Assembly: GCA_027068765.1 (NCBI GenBank)
Contig: JAMOMC010000091.1
Location: forward strand, 1-35,244
Direction: 5' to 3'
DNA length: 35,244 nt
Source: Campylobacterales bacterium
Lineage (GTDB): Bacteria > Campylobacterota > Campylobacteria > Campylobacterales > QNZT01
Shown: piece after piece, positions 1 through 8,424 of the stretch
How the letters are laid out: the number at the start of each line of letters is the position of its first letter
Numbering within the stretch: the first letter of the stretch is position 1
Notes under the pieces: model-generated
Told to the model about the DNA's origin: nothing
The model's input: the letters and a program-made list of their open reading frames with translations, nothing else
Databases searched by the model: none
Translations under genes and position numbers: made by a program

Positions 1-96
1 TGAATTTGGTTAGATTAACTTATAGTGTAAATCGGCTATAAAGCCCTAAAGTTTAGGAGTTTGTTTTAGTAAGTTGGATTGTATTAAATCGTAAGA

Positions 97-510
97 TGGT
101 GGAACAGAGGGGGATCGAACCCCTGTCCAAAAACAAGTCTATATTCTAACTTCTACATGCTTAGCGGCGATGTTAAATCTTCAACAAAACCTGCCCATCG
201 CCCACCGACTAGTTTTGTCTAAGCCCAAAGATATCCTACAAAGCTATGCTTTGTAGGGATCCATTCTCGACGAAATGCACGGGCGGACATATCGTTAAAG
301 CTACTTTTGTTTTATATGAAGCTATGCCAACCCTAAGTAACCAAGAGCGACTGACATAACTGACCGGCTTTAAGCTCTTACGCCGCTAATGCGTGCGCAG
401 GTCTATAATCTGTATTGTTTGCGTTTAAATTAACGAGATAGTTTAAAGTCTTTGCATAGACTACATGCCATTAGAACCAACCTGCTCCTGTCGAAAGCCA
501 AGTCTGTCCC
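97..510 (-). ncRNA. ssrA: tmRNA (transfer-messenger RNA)
   Basis: This RNA rescues stalled ribosomes with SmpB and tags the nascent peptide for proteolysis. On the minus strand the 5' end GGGACAG pairs with CTGTTCC just before an encoded CCA, forming the tRNA-like acceptor stem. The T-arm-like GGGGTTCGATCCCC and the conserved 5' segment CTTGGCTTTCGACAGGAG are present. The resume codon is GCA at 422-420 and the tag frame reads ANNTDYRPAHALAA followed by TAA at 380-378, which closely resembles epsilonproteobacterial tags ending in AA. At about 414 nt it is slightly longer than many one-piece tmRNAs. It lies directly downstream of the DHH gene but has its own promoter. The exact 5' end is inferred from stem pairing. 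A weak hairpin at 45-57 (CCTAA/TTAGG) may lie in the 3' trailer; nothing else is visible in 1-96. Confidence 0.95.
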
Positions 511-519
511 ATCGGGTTA

Positions 520-548
520 AATATAGCACATTTTGAGCCACTTGTCAA
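520..548 (-). promoter_or_regulatory. ssrA sigma70-type promoter
   Basis: On the minus strand TTGACA (548-543) and TATATT (525-520) are separated by exactly 17 nt, and the mature tmRNA 5' end lies 10 nt downstream. A full consensus -35 is rare in this window, where other promoters show only the -10, and fits a highly expressed RNA. The -35 hexamer contains the TGA stop codon of the upstream DHH gene. Confidence 0.8.
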
Positions 549-1483
549 GCAGTGACTTTTTCTTTTAGGTTTAATAGTATCTCTTCAAGTACAGCATCAG
601 CCACATCATGAGCCACTTGACAAGTTCCAGCGGCCATATGTCCGCCACCGTTAAAGTTTAACATCAGATCACCAATGTTTGCAGTTGAGCTTTTGTTGAT
701 GATTGATTTTCCTACTGCAAAAACTGTATTTTGTTTCTTAAATCCCCATATCTTATGGATAGATACATTTGTATCAGGAAATAGAGCATAAATCATAAAT
801 CGATTTCCAGGATATATAATCTCTTCCTCTCTTAAATCCAAAACAACAACATTATCATGTAAAGTTGAGCATCTTTGAAGTTGGTCTATAAACTCATCTG
901 TATATTTGTTGTACAAATTAACTCTCTCTACAACATCAGGAATTTCCATAATCTTTTCTATATCATGGTCTTTACATGCATTTATTAAATCCATCATTAA
1001 GGCATAGTTTGAGATTCTAAACTCTCTAAATCTTCCAAGTCCTGTTCTAGAATCCATCAAAAAACTAAGTAGCTCCCAACCTTTTGGATTAATTATCTCT
1101 TTTTTACTAAAATTGGCTGTATCTGCTTTGTTTGCTGCATCCATCATAGGTTTGAATTTATCTGGAAATTTTGCCTCTCCTCCATAAAACTGATAGACAA
1201 CTTCAGCTGCTGAGGGTGCATCTGGGAGAATTACATGGTTGCTTTGTATCTCTTTGTTTCTAATAGTTTCGCTTAAATGATGATCAAATGCAATTCCAAC
1301 TCCAGCAACATATGGAAGGTTTGTTGTGATGTCATTTTCAGTTATATCGATGATACCATCTTGCATATCTTTGGGGTGTACAAACTTTATATCATCTATC
1401 ATATTGAGGTGTTTTAGAAGCACAGCACATACTAAACCGTCCATATCACTTCTTGTTACTAATCTATGTTTTTTCTTGTTCAT
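545..1483 (-). CDS. DHH/DHHA1 family phosphoesterase
   Basis: Predicted metal-dependent phosphoesterase of the DHH superfamily, whose members include exopolyphosphatase-like, NrnA-type oligoribonuclease and RecJ proteins. Visible motifs are DMD at residues 13-15, the name-giving DHH at 67-69, and the C-terminal DHHA1 substrate-binding motif GGGH at 279-282. The 312-aa length fits a stand-alone DHH-DHHA1 protein. The ATG start is supported by an AAAGGTAGAG ribosome-binding site. The gene follows trpA on the same strand with about 110 nt between; that gap holds a T/A-rich run but no clear promoter. Proteins like this are often labelled exopolyphosphatase-related in Campylobacterota, but the sequence alone does not separate polyphosphate, nanoRNA and cyclic dinucleotide substrates. 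Confidence 0.85.
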   Translation of the reverse strand: MNKKKHRLVTRSDMDGLVCAVLLKHLNMIDDIKFVHPKDMQDGIIDITENDITTNLPYVAGVGIAFDHHLSETIRNKEIQSNHVILPDAPSAAEVVYQFYGGEAKFPDKFKPMMDAANKADTANFSKKEIINPKGWELLSFLMDSRTGLGRFREFRISNYALMMDLINACKDHDIEKIMEIPDVVERVNLYNKYTDEFIDQLQRCSTLHDNVVVLDLREEEIIYPGNRFMIYALFPDTNVSIHKIWGFKKQNTVFAVGKSIINKSSTANIGDLMLNFNGGGHMAAGTCQVAHDVADAVLEEILLNLKEKVTA

Positions 1484-1593
1484 ATCTCTACCTTTTGTTT
1501 GTTGTTAGGAGATATATCGACAAGTTGTAGTGAAAAATCAATCAAGGTTAAAATAGTTTTATCTTTTTTTTTGAGTGTTTAGATAAGTAGCAT

Positions 1594-2334
1594 TTAAGAG
1601 TTGATCTCCTCTTTAATGATTTTTGCCAACTCTTGCATATGGCTAATTTTTTCATCAAAAGATAGCTCATCATTTAACATTATGGACACAAAAGCACTTC
1701 CTACTATCACTCCATCTACATCTTTTGCTTTTGCTTTTGCCGTTTTTGCATTTACTCCAAACCCTATATATATATCTGTATTTGTAGTTGATCTGATATC
1801 AGAGATAACACGACTTAAATTCTCTTCTTTTCCACTTCCAGTTATACCTGCATAAGCTACTAAGTAGACAAATTTTTGAGAATTTTTAAGTATGGTTTGG
1901 ATTCTTGAGAGTGTATCTGTTGGGGCTACAAAATCAATTAGTGCTATTTGGTTTTGTATGAAGTTGTCTTTATAGATTAAACTCTCTTCATATGGGAGAT
2001 CTGGAATTATCATGCCACTTACTCCAGTTTTTTTTGCTTCACTTATAAAAGTATCAACACCTCTTTTATAAAAAGGGTTAAAATACCCCATCCACAAGGT
2101 ATCAATCTCGGGGGCAATTTTTGCTGAAAGTTCTAGTAGTTGGTCTATTTTAAAGCCATTTTCAAGAGATTTTAGATTTGCCTCCTCTATGATTGGACCA
2201 TCAGCTACTGGGTCAGAAAAAGGGATACCAAGTTCTAAGCTATCAACCCCTGCTTCTTTTAGTGCAAGTGCTGCATCTTCAGTAAAATCAAGATCGGGGT
2301 AGCCAGTGGTGATATATGCGACAAGTTTTTTCAA
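1594..2334 (-). CDS. trpA: tryptophan synthase alpha subunit
   Basis: TrpA cleaves indole-3-glycerol phosphate to indole and glyceraldehyde 3-phosphate and passes indole to TrpB. The segment SLELGIPFSDPVADGP carries the catalytic Glu (E34, E. coli E49) and Asp (D45, E. coli D60), and YAGITGSG forms part of the phosphate-binding region. At 246 aa the protein is shorter than E. coli TrpA (268 aa) mainly at the N-terminus. The start codon is TTG at 2334-2332, chosen because AGGAGT lies 7 nt upstream. No trpB or other trp gene is adjacent in this window; the gene stands alone, divergent from panB. A -10 box TATAAT at 2361-2356 gives a very short leader. Confidence 0.93.
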   Translation of the reverse strand: MKKLVAYITTGYPDLDFTEDAALALKEAGVDSLELGIPFSDPVADGPIIEEANLKSLENGFKIDQLLELSAKIAPEIDTLWMGYFNPFYKRGVDTFISEAKKTGVSGMIIPDLPYEESLIYKDNFIQNQIALIDFVAPTDTLSRIQTILKNSQKFVYLVAYAGITGSGKEENLSRVISDIRSTTNTDIYIGFGVNAKTAKAKAKDVDGVIVGSAFVSIMLNDELSFDEKISHMQELAKIIKEEINS

Positions 2335-2343
2335 ATTAATACT

Positions 2344-2379
2344 CCTAAAATTGCAATTATATCAAATTTTAGGTAAAAT
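2344..2379. promoter_or_regulatory. divergent trpA/panB promoter with 9-bp inverted repeat
   Basis: The 73-bp gap between the two start codons holds a perfect inverted repeat, CCTAAAATT at 2344-2352 and AATTTTAGG at 2365-2373, with a 12-nt spacer. The arm centres are 21 bp apart, about two helical turns. The trpA -10 (TATAAT, minus strand, 2361-2356) lies between the arms, and a panB -10 candidate (TAAAAT, 2374-2379) abuts the right arm. The left arm overlaps the trpA ribosome-binding region, so part of the symmetry could be coincidental. Its role as an operator is inferred. Confidence 0.45.
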
Positions 2380-2407
2380 CGTCACAATTTCATATTGGGG
2401 AATATTG

Positions 2408-3220
2408 ATGAGTATACATAGTAAAAAAAGTGTCAAAAATATAACAGTAAGTACGATAAGGGGCATGAAAAGTGTTGAGCCAATTACAATGATTACAGCT
2501 TATGATGCACTTTTTGCAAAGCTTTTTGATAAAAGTGTTGAGATGATTTTGGTTGGAGATTCATTAAATATGAGTTTTAGTGGTAAAAGTGATACCCTCT
2601 CAGCAAACATGGAGCTTATGCTTTATCATACAAGAGCTGTTTGCAGGGGAGCTAGCAGACCTTTGATTGTCTTTGATATGCCTTTTGGCTCTTATACTTC
2701 TGAGGATTTGGCTTTGAAAAATGCTACTAGAATTTATAGAGAGAGTGATGCTCAGGCTTTAAAGATTGAGGGTGGAAAAGAGAGGGCAAATATCATAAAA
2801 GTATTAACTCAAAACTCAGTTGCTGTTATGGGGCATATTGGTCTTATGCCTCAATTTGTTAGAAGTGAGGGTGGCTATAAGATAAAAGGAAAAGATGAGA
2901 AAAATATTGCATCTTTAGTAGAAGATGCAAAAGCAATTGAAGCAGCTGGTGCATTTGCTATTGTGATTGAAGGGGTTAAGTGTGAAGCTGCCAAAGCTAT
3001 AACAGATGCTGTTAGTATTCCTACTATTGGTATAGGGGCAGGGCTTGATGTTGATGGGCAGGTGCTTGTTTGGAGTGATATGTTTGGCTTTTTTGAGGAT
3101 TTTAAACCAAAATTTGTAAAGCAGTATTTAGATGGTGCAAAACTTATTCGAGATGCTGTTGATGTATATGTAGATGAAGTGAAGAGTAAAAAATTTCCAA
3201 GTGATGAGTTTACTTACTGA
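2408..3220 (+). CDS. panB: 3-methyl-2-oxobutanoate hydroxymethyltransferase
   Basis: PanB transfers a hydroxymethyl group from 5,10-methylene-THF to 2-oxoisovalerate to make ketopantoate, the first committed step of pantothenate and CoA synthesis. Family motifs are [11 protein letters not shown] near the N-terminus, LVGDSLNM (metal/substrate site), [13 protein letters not shown] and the C-terminal IPTIGIGAG. The ORF track begins at 2306, but those 34 extra residues overlap the divergent trpA start and look non-coding; the ATG at 2408 follows GGGGAAT and gives 270 aa, close to E. coli PanB (264 aa). The TGA stop overlaps the ruvB ATG by one base, so the two genes are probably co-translated. 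Confidence 0.93.
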   Translation: MSIHSKKSVKNITVSTIRGMKSVEPITMITAYDALFAKLFDKSVEMILVGDSLNMSFSGKSDTLSANMELMLYHTRAVCRGASRPLIVFDMPFGSYTSEDLALKNATRIYRESDAQALKIEGGKERANIIKVLTQNSVAVMGHIGLMPQFVRSEGGYKIKGKDEKNIASLVEDAKAIEAAGAFAIVIEGVKCEAAKAITDAVSIPTIGIGAGLDVDGQVLVWSDMFGFFEDFKPKFVKQYLDGAKLIRDAVDVYVDEVKSKKFPSDEFTY

Positions 3221-4227
3221 TGGAGAGAATTGTTGATGTAGAGAAAATCTCTTTTGAAAATGAAGAGGAGAATACTCTTCGACCTAGTTGTTGGGATGAT
3301 TATATAGGTCAAGAGAAGATCAAAAAAAATCTTCAAGTTTTTATAAAAGCTGCTAGAAAACGAGAAGAGAGTTTAGACCATGTTCTCTTTTTTGGACCTC
3401 CTGGACTTGGAAAGACAACTTTAGCAAATCTTATTTCAAATGAGATGAATGCAAACATCAAAACAACAGCAGCCCCAATGATAGAAAAAAGTGGCGATTT
3501 AGCCGCAATTTTGACAAATTTAGATGAGGGTGATATACTCTTTATCGATGAGATACATCGTCTTTCGCCTGCTATTGAAGAGATTTTATATCCTGCTATG
3601 GAGGATTTTCGTCTAGATATAATTATTGGAAGTGGTCCAGCTGCTCAGACTATCAAACTTGATTTGCCTCGCTTTACACTCATTGGTGCTACTACAAGAG
3701 CTGGTATGATTAGTGCTCCTCTTCGAGATAGATTTGGGATGCATTTTCGTCTTAATTTTTATTCACATTTAGAGCTTGCTGAGATAATTAAACGAGCGTC
3801 TATTAAGCTAGAATGTATTTGTGATAAAGAGGCTAGTTTTGAGACTTCAAAAAGAAGTCGTGGAACTCCTAGAATATCTTTAAGACTTTTAAAGAGAATT
3901 AGAGATTATGCTGAAGTTGAAAATGAGACGAAGATAACTCTAAGTCGTGCTGAGTATGCTCTTGATGAGTTAGGGGTTGATGAACACGGTTTTGATGAGC
4001 AAGATAAGAAATTTTTAGAACTTCTCATAACTGCCAAAGGAAAACCAATGGGCTTAGGAACAATCGCTGCAACTCTCAGTGAAGATGAGGGGACAATTGA
4101 AGATGTGATAGAGCCATATTTGATTGCAAATGGATATATTGAAAAGACTGCAAGAGGAAGGATTGCAACTCCTAAAAGTTATGATTATTTTAGGTTGACT
4201 CCTGATTCAAACCCTTCACTATTTTAA
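3220..4227 (+). CDS. ruvB: Holliday junction branch migration ATPase RuvB
   Basis: RuvB is the hexameric AAA+ motor that drives branch migration of Holliday junctions with RuvA, before RuvC cleavage. The 335-aa protein has Walker A GPPGLGKT (59-66), Walker B DEIH (110-113), sensor GATTRAG (156-162), the arginine finger in LRDRFG (about 169) and a C-terminal winged helix. This is full length for the family. Its ATG shares a base with the panB stop (TGATG), so translation coupling is likely; ruvA and ruvC are not in the window. The TAA stop overlaps the stop of the convergent PhzF-like gene by 3 nt, leaving no room for a separate terminator. Confidence 0.97.
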   Translation: MERIVDVEKISFENEEENTLRPSCWDDYIGQEKIKKNLQVFIKAARKREESLDHVLFFGPPGLGKTTLANLISNEMNANIKTTAAPMIEKSGDLAAILTNLDEGDILFIDEIHRLSPAIEEILYPAMEDFRLDIIIGSGPAAQTIKLDLPRFTLIGATTRAGMISAPLRDRFGMHFRLNFYSHLELAEIIKRASIKLECICDKEASFETSKRSRGTPRISLRLLKRIRDYAEVENETKITLSRAEYALDELGVDEHGFDEQDKKFLELLITAKGKPMGLGTIAATLSEDEGTIEDVIEPYLIANGYIEKTARGRIATPKSYDYFRLTPDSNPSLF

Positions 4228-5069
4228 ACAGCTATTGCTAATTTTGTAGGAGTTTCTCCTTCGCTCCTTGGATAAGCTCTCTCTTCTATGATAATTTCAC
4301 CTTTCATAAAAAGTGTTGCTTTTGCTCTTATTATTACATTGCCATTTTCTAAATCACATATAATTTCACTTTTTCTTTTTGATAATTGTGTAGCATTTAA
4401 GCTTTTATTGTCTAAAACTTGTGACCAATATGGTGCTAGCTGTGAGTAGATAGAGCCTGTTATAAGGTCTTCATTCATGCCAAGTTTTGGAGCAAAATAT
4501 TTAAACACAAAATCACTCTCTTTTCCTCTTGCTGTTATACATACTCCTCTTAAGTCAAGGTTTTTTAATATATCTATCTTTGGTTTTAGGCTTTTGATTA
4601 TATCTTGGTTTTCATATACTAAAATATAATCTTTATCTTTTAAAACTTTTAAAGGCTCAACTCCAAAAGCTAAACTAAAGATTGGGTTTGTCTGCTTGTA
4701 AAGTGTTGGCATAGAGATTGGAAAACTCATAAGATACAGCTCTTTATCTTTGTAAATTATTATATTTTCACTTAAGGTATTTAGTGTGACTTTTTTTGAT
4801 TTTTTATCAAAATAGTTAAAGATAACATAAGCACTAGCAAGTGCTGCATGGTCACAAAGTGTGATTTCGTGTTCTGGTGCGAACCATCTTATATCATATA
4901 TTCCATCTTCTTTTTTTACAAAAAAAGCTGTTTTACTGAGATTTGTCTCAGATGCAATTTTTTGCATTAAAGAGTCATCAATCCATTTATCAAGAGGACA
5001 AACTGCGGAGCTTTGTCCTTTAAAAATTGTATCAGTAAATGCATCTACTTGGTATATGTCAATCTTCAT
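4224..5069 (-). CDS. PhzF family protein with altered active site
   Basis: The 281-aa protein has the PhzF (phenazine-biosynthesis-like isomerase, diaminopimelate-epimerase fold) pattern: IYQVDAFTD at the N-terminus, NLSKTAFF (43-50), DHAALASA (73-80) and EDLITGS (200-206). In characterised PhzF the general acid/base is the Glu of the NLSET motif; here that position is Lys46. The usual GHP/GHA is DHA and the usual GNP near residue 18 is GQS, while His74 and Asp201 are kept. Isomerase chemistry is therefore uncertain and a changed substrate or lost activity is possible. The ATG is preceded by GAAGG, and a minus-strand TATAAT lies at 5103-5098. No phenazine genes are nearby. Confidence 0.85.
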   Translation of the reverse strand: MKIDIYQVDAFTDTIFKGQSSAVCPLDKWIDDSLMQKIASETNLSKTAFFVKKEDGIYDIRWFAPEHEITLCDHAALASAYVIFNYFDKKSKKVTLNTLSENIIIYKDKELYLMSFPISMPTLYKQTNPIFSLAFGVEPLKVLKDKDYILVYENQDIIKSLKPKIDILKNLDLRGVCITARGKESDFVFKYFAPKLGMNEDLITGSIYSQLAPYWSQVLDNKSLNATQLSKRKSEIICDLENGNVIIRAKATLFMKGEIIIEERAYPRSEGETPTKLAIAV

Positions 5070-5097
5070 TAAGAACCTTCGTTTCGAATATATGGTG

Positions 5098-5103
5098 ATT
5101 ATA
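5098..5103 (-). promoter_or_regulatory. -10 box for the PhzF-like gene
   Basis: On the minus strand TATAAT sits at 5103-5098, about 28 nt before the ATG at 5069, in a TTTGATATAATC context with no recognisable -35, as usual for Campylobacterota vegetative promoters. Confidence 0.5.
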
Positions 5104-5104
5104 T

Positions 5105-5137
5105 CAAAAAATAATTAAAAATTAAATATATTTAATT
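5105..5137 (-). terminator. AT-only hairpin and T-rich tail after the alr/phosphoribosyltransferase operon
   Basis: AATTAAATATATTTAATT at 5120-5137 is an 18-bp perfect palindrome made only of A and T. On the minus strand it is followed by TTTAATTATTTTTT and lies 13 nt after the stop of the upstream phosphoribosyltransferase gene. This fits a weak intrinsic terminator; an AT-rich promoter element for the PhzF-like gene is the alternative. Confidence 0.4.
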
Positions 5138-5149
5138 ATTTTAATGAAA

Positions 5150-5584
5150 TTATGGATTACTCCAGAAAAATTCAATCCAATCATGTGCCTCTTTTATCTT
5201 AAAATCTGGAGTAAAAACTGCATCTTTTTTATAAAAAATTGCACCTGTTTTAAAAGAGGTTTTTGGAAATTTTTGTTCTAATACTCTCATAATCTCTCTT
5301 AAGCTCTCACCACTATCTACAATATCGTCTAAAACTAATATTTTTTTATATGCAGGTAGATTTGGAATGTTAGAGATTTTGATAGTAGGAAGTTTTTTCA
5401 TATTATCATAATGGATAGAGTTTAGAGTGTAAAGCTCTCTAAGGTCTAACTTTTCAGCCATAAAATGTCCAAAAGTAACACCCCCACGAGCAACTGCCAA
5501 AATAATATCTGGTTTATAATCTCCCATAAACTTACATAAAAGCTCTAAATCTTGAACAAACTCTTCATACTTATAGTGATACAT
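5150..5584 (-). CDS. Gpt/Hpt-type purine phosphoribosyltransferase
   Basis: Type I phosphoribosyltransferase that would join a purine base to PRPP for salvage. The PRPP-binding signature VLDDIVDSGES lies at residues 84-94, and the segments ARGGVTFGHFMAEKL and the C-terminal WIEFFW resemble xanthine-guanine phosphoribosyltransferases. The ORF track starts one codon earlier on TTG; I place the start at the ATG at 5584, which shares its A with the alr TGA stop and gives 144 aa. It is the last gene of the minus-strand operon sulP - small ORF - alr - this gene. Base specificity (xanthine, guanine or hypoxanthine) cannot be read from the sequence. Confidence 0.85.
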   Translation of the reverse strand: MYHYKYEEFVQDLELLCKFMGDYKPDIILAVARGGVTFGHFMAEKLDLRELYTLNSIHYDNMKKLPTIKISNIPNLPAYKKILVLDDIVDSGESLREIMRVLEQKFPKTSFKTGAIFYKKDAVFTPDFKIKEAHDWIEFFWSNP

Positions 5585-6582
5585 CAAACAACAACTCTAG
5601 GTATTGAAGTAGAGAGTTTTACCAATACATCGTAGCTAATTGTATTAAAGTGATTTGCTACATAAGATGCATCTTGAAAGATAGAGACTTTTTGTTTGTC
5701 TGACTCAAATGCACAAGAGTCCATTGATACTTTTCCAAGAAATGGTTTTTTTTCACCATTAAGAAGTTCACCCTCTCCATCAAATCTAAAAAACCCATCT
5801 CCATAACCTATATCATAAGTTGAAATCATCATCTTTTTTGTAGCTTCAAACTCTCCACTATAACCAACTCTATCTCCTTTATTTAAACTTCTTGTGGCGA
5901 TTTTTTCAGCCCATAAAGAGAGTATCGGTTTTAATTTTGGTGTTTTAAAAGATGAGGGTAGTGAGTGGTAGCCATATGTTGAAATTCCGCATCTTGCAAA
6001 ATCATCATAACATTTTTCATCTCTTAATAAAGCCGCACTATTTGCACTATGAAAAAGAGGTCTTTTCTCTCTTAGTTTTAAAACTTCTTTTTTAACATCT
6101 TCCCAAATTTTTTTTTGCCAAAATAGCTCTGAAGAGAGCTTATCAGCTGATCTAAAGTGAGTTAAAACACCATCTAAGTTTTTGATAAGTTTGCAAGCTT
6201 TTTGAACCTGTGAAATATCTATACCATTTCTATGCATTCCTGTATCAACTTTTAGATGAATTGAGCAATTTTGGGAGAGTAGGGGGATTTGTGTTAAGTC
6301 GTTTATAACATATGAAAATTTTGGATTTTCTTTTTCACCTTTTTTTGGCGAGAGTATGATTATATGTTCAAAAAATGGCTCAATCTTTATAGCCTCTTCG
6401 CTAAATCTAACAACAGCTCTCTTTATTCCAAACTCTGATGATAGCTTTGCCATAATCAAAAGAGAGTGTCCATAAGCATTATCTTTTAAGACAACACTTA
6501 TTCTCTGTTTCCCTCCAGCTTTAGTAGATAAAATTTCTAAATTATGAAAATAGTCTGTTTTGTTTATCTCTATAAAAGACAC
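5584..6582 (-). CDS. alr: alanine racemase
   Basis: PLP-dependent enzyme making D-alanine for peptidoglycan. The PLP lysine is K33 in VLKDNAYGH, the catalytic tyrosine is Y241 in RVGYSGEF, and KVDTGMHRNG (111-120) and GKVSMDS are further family motifs. At 332 aa it is a little shorter than E. coli Alr (359 aa) but spans both the TIM-barrel and the C-terminal beta domain. The start is GTG at 6582, 4 nt after the stop of the 75-aa ORF; no strong ribosome-binding site is visible, so coupling to the upstream gene is likely. The TGA stop overlaps the next ATG. Confidence 0.95.
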   Translation of the reverse strand: MSFIEINKTDYFHNLEILSTKAGGKQRISVVLKDNAYGHSLLIMAKLSSEFGIKRAVVRFSEEAIKIEPFFEHIIILSPKKGEKENPKFSYVINDLTQIPLLSQNCSIHLKVDTGMHRNGIDISQVQKACKLIKNLDGVLTHFRSADKLSSELFWQKKIWEDVKKEVLKLREKRPLFHSANSAALLRDEKCYDDFARCGISTYGYHSLPSSFKTPKLKPILSLWAEKIATRSLNKGDRVGYSGEFEATKKMMISTYDIGYGDGFFRFDGEGELLNGEKKPFLGKVSMDSCAFESDKQKVSIFQDASYVANHFNTISYDVLVKLSTSIPRVVV

Positions 6583-6586
6583 TATT

Positions 6587-6814
6587 TTATTTCATATCCC
6601 TAGCTTCAAAGAGAAGTCCTCTTATCTTTCTTGCTTGATAGTCTAGTTTAAAAAAGTGTTCATATGCTTCTTTCGCATCTAAACTTTGTGGGCTTGAAAA
6701 ATCAAATTGATCATTGGTACTTTTTTTGATATTTGTATCTAAATAATCGTAGAATTCATTTCTAATTTGTTCATACTTTTTCATCTCTTTTTTTGTATCT
6801 TCTATACTTGTCAT
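6587..6814 (-). CDS. small conserved-looking hypothetical protein (75 aa)
   Basis: I do not recognise this family. The 75-aa product is charged and predicted helical with no membrane segment, signal peptide or Cys pair; the sequence KKEMKKYEQIRNEFYDYLD suggests an amphipathic helix. It is probably real: the ATG has an AGGAAAG ribosome-binding site 4 nt upstream, it lies 14 nt after the sulP stop and 4 nt before the alr start, and no other reading frame explains the gap. Its place in the sulP-alr operon does not reveal a function. Confidence 0.75.
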   Translation of the reverse strand: MTSIEDTKKEMKKYEQIRNEFYDYLDTNIKKSTNDQFDFSSPQSLDAKEAYEHFFKLDYQARKIRGLLFEARDMK

Positions 6815-6828
6815 CTTTCTTTCCTTTT

Positions 6829-8409
6829 TTATAAATTTGCTGCTACTTTGTATGTTGGGTCATTTTCTGCAAAGGTGCAAAATGGCCCAGCCTCTTTTAG
6901 AAGATTTTTACAATCTTTGCTGATATGTCTGATTGTCAAAACTCTTCCGCTATCTTTGTACTTTTTAGTTATTGCATCTATAGCTTCAACTCCTGATATA
7001 TCCATGACTCTAGCATCTTTAAAATTTAAAACAACATTTTTTGGATCATTTTCTAAATCAAACTGCTCATTAAAAGAGGTGACTGAACCAAAAAACAGAG
7101 GTCCATTTATATCATAAATTTTAACTCCATCTTCTTCTATTCTGCCTTTTGAATATATTTTAGCATGTTGCCAAGCAAAAACCAAAGCAGAGATGATAAT
7201 ACCAGCAATTACAGCAATCGCTAAATCAAAAAATACAGTCACAATCGTAACTAAAATCAAAACAAAAGCATCATGACGAGGCATATACTTGATACGAGAA
7301 ATACTAGAAAATTCAAAAGTCCCAATACTAACCATAAACATAATTCCAACAAGTACAGCAACAGGAATAACTCCTATCAAATCACTTAAACTTACAACAA
7401 AGATTATAAGCAGTATTGCAGCAGTTGCAGATGATACTCGTCCAAGCCCACCTGAAGTGAAGTTAATGATGCTCTGTCCAATCATAGCACACCCAGCCAT
7501 TCCACCAAAAAACCCACTTGTTATATTTCCACACCCTTGAGCTATGCACTCTTTGTTTCCACTACCTCTAGTTCCGCTCATCTCATCCAAAACAGAGAGT
7601 GTTAAAAGAGACTCTATAAGTCCAACAAGTGCCACTAAAATAGCATATGGCAATATAATCATAAAAGAGTCAAATGAAAAAAGTGACATATCTGGCATAA
7701 CAAAAGATGGGAAGGCTCCCTCTATATTTGCAAAATCTGATATGGTTTTTGTATCTAAGTTTGTAATATAAACAATAAGAGTCAAAAATACAATAGCAGC
7801 TAAACCAGAGGGTATAACTTTTGTGATTTTTGGCATATAGTACATAATAGCCATAGTGATAGCAGTTATGATATACATCCAGTAATTTTCACTAAAACTG
7901 TGTATTAAAATATCACTCCAGCTATCTAATGTATCATAATCGCTTGATTTAAAAAAACTAAGTTGAGCCAAAGCTATAACGATAGCAAGGCCATTAACAA
8001 AACCATACATGGCAGGTTGAGGAACAAGACGGATAAATTTTCCCATCTTAAAAACCCCTACAAGCACTTGAAGCAAGCCTGCAACAATGGTGGTAAAAAG
8101 TATGTAGTGAAGTATCTCCATAGAGAGTGCTTCACCACTAAGATGCGGATTTAACTTAGCAACTGCTAAACCAAGCCCCACAAAAACAATCGCAACAGCT
8201 CCAGTTGCTCCCGAAATCATTCCAGGTTTTCCACCAAAAAGAGCAGTTATGAGACCTAGTATAAAAGCTGCATACATTCCAACAAGAGGGCTAACACCAG
8301 CGATAAAACTAAATGCAATAGCCTCAGGAACAAGAGCAACAGCTACAACCATCCCTGATAGTAGTCCATTTTTTATGTTAAATTTTTCGTAGTTTTTAAG
8401 ATTAATCAA
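6829..8409 (-). CDS. SulP family anion permease with STAS domain
   Basis: Inner-membrane anion transporter of the SulP/SLC26 family, whose members carry sulfate or bicarbonate. The SulP signature is near the N-terminus (VALVPEAIAFSFIAGV), followed by about 10-12 hydrophobic segments and a C-terminal cytoplasmic STAS domain (INGPLFFGSV, VVLNFKDARVMDISGVEAI). The ORF track starts at a TTG at 8433; a second TTG at 8409 has GGAG 5 nt upstream, so I choose it (526 aa, MINLKNYEKF). In an autotroph a BicA-like bicarbonate role is attractive, but sulfate is equally possible. It is the first gene of a four-gene operon ending in alr and a phosphoribosyltransferase. Confidence 0.88.
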   Translation of the reverse strand: MINLKNYEKFNIKNGLLSGMVVAVALVPEAIAFSFIAGVSPLVGMYAAFILGLITALFGGKPGMISGATGAVAIVFVGLGLAVAKLNPHLSGEALSMEILHYILFTTIVAGLLQVLVGVFKMGKFIRLVPQPAMYGFVNGLAIVIALAQLSFFKSSDYDTLDSWSDILIHSFSENYWMYIITAITMAIMYYMPKITKVIPSGLAAIVFLTLIVYITNLDTKTISDFANIEGAFPSFVMPDMSLFSFDSFMIILPYAILVALVGLIESLLTLSVLDEMSGTRGSGNKECIAQGCGNITSGFFGGMAGCAMIGQSIINFTSGGLGRVSSATAAILLIIFVVSLSDLIGVIPVAVLVGIMFMVSIGTFEFSSISRIKYMPRHDAFVLILVTIVTVFFDLAIAVIAGIIISALVFAWQHAKIYSKGRIEEDGVKIYDINGPLFFGSVTSFNEQFDLENDPKNVVLNFKDARVMDISGVEAIDAITKKYKDSGRVLTIRHISKDCKNLLKEAGPFCTFAENDPTYKVAANL

Positions 8410-8424
8410 AGTTTCTCCGTTAAT

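Noticed and set aside
97-130. tRNA-like 3' end that could be read as a separate tRNA gene
   Set aside because: The T-arm and CCA belong to the tmRNA; the matching acceptor 5' strand is at 504-510 and there is no anticodon arm nearby.
2306-2407. 34-residue N-terminal extension of panB in the ORF track
   Set aside because: It overlaps the divergent trpA start and both promoters; ATG 2408 has a ribosome-binding site and matches PanB length.
5111-5145. AT-rich palindromes considered as a dif or replication-origin element
   Set aside because: The sequence is A/T only with no Xer-type or DnaA-box arms; it fits better as a weak terminator after the phosphoribosyltransferase gene.
6767-7117. Plus-strand 116-aa ORF over sulP
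   Set aside because: It is antisense to the STAS domain of SulP, which has clear family motifs; the other frame is a shadow.
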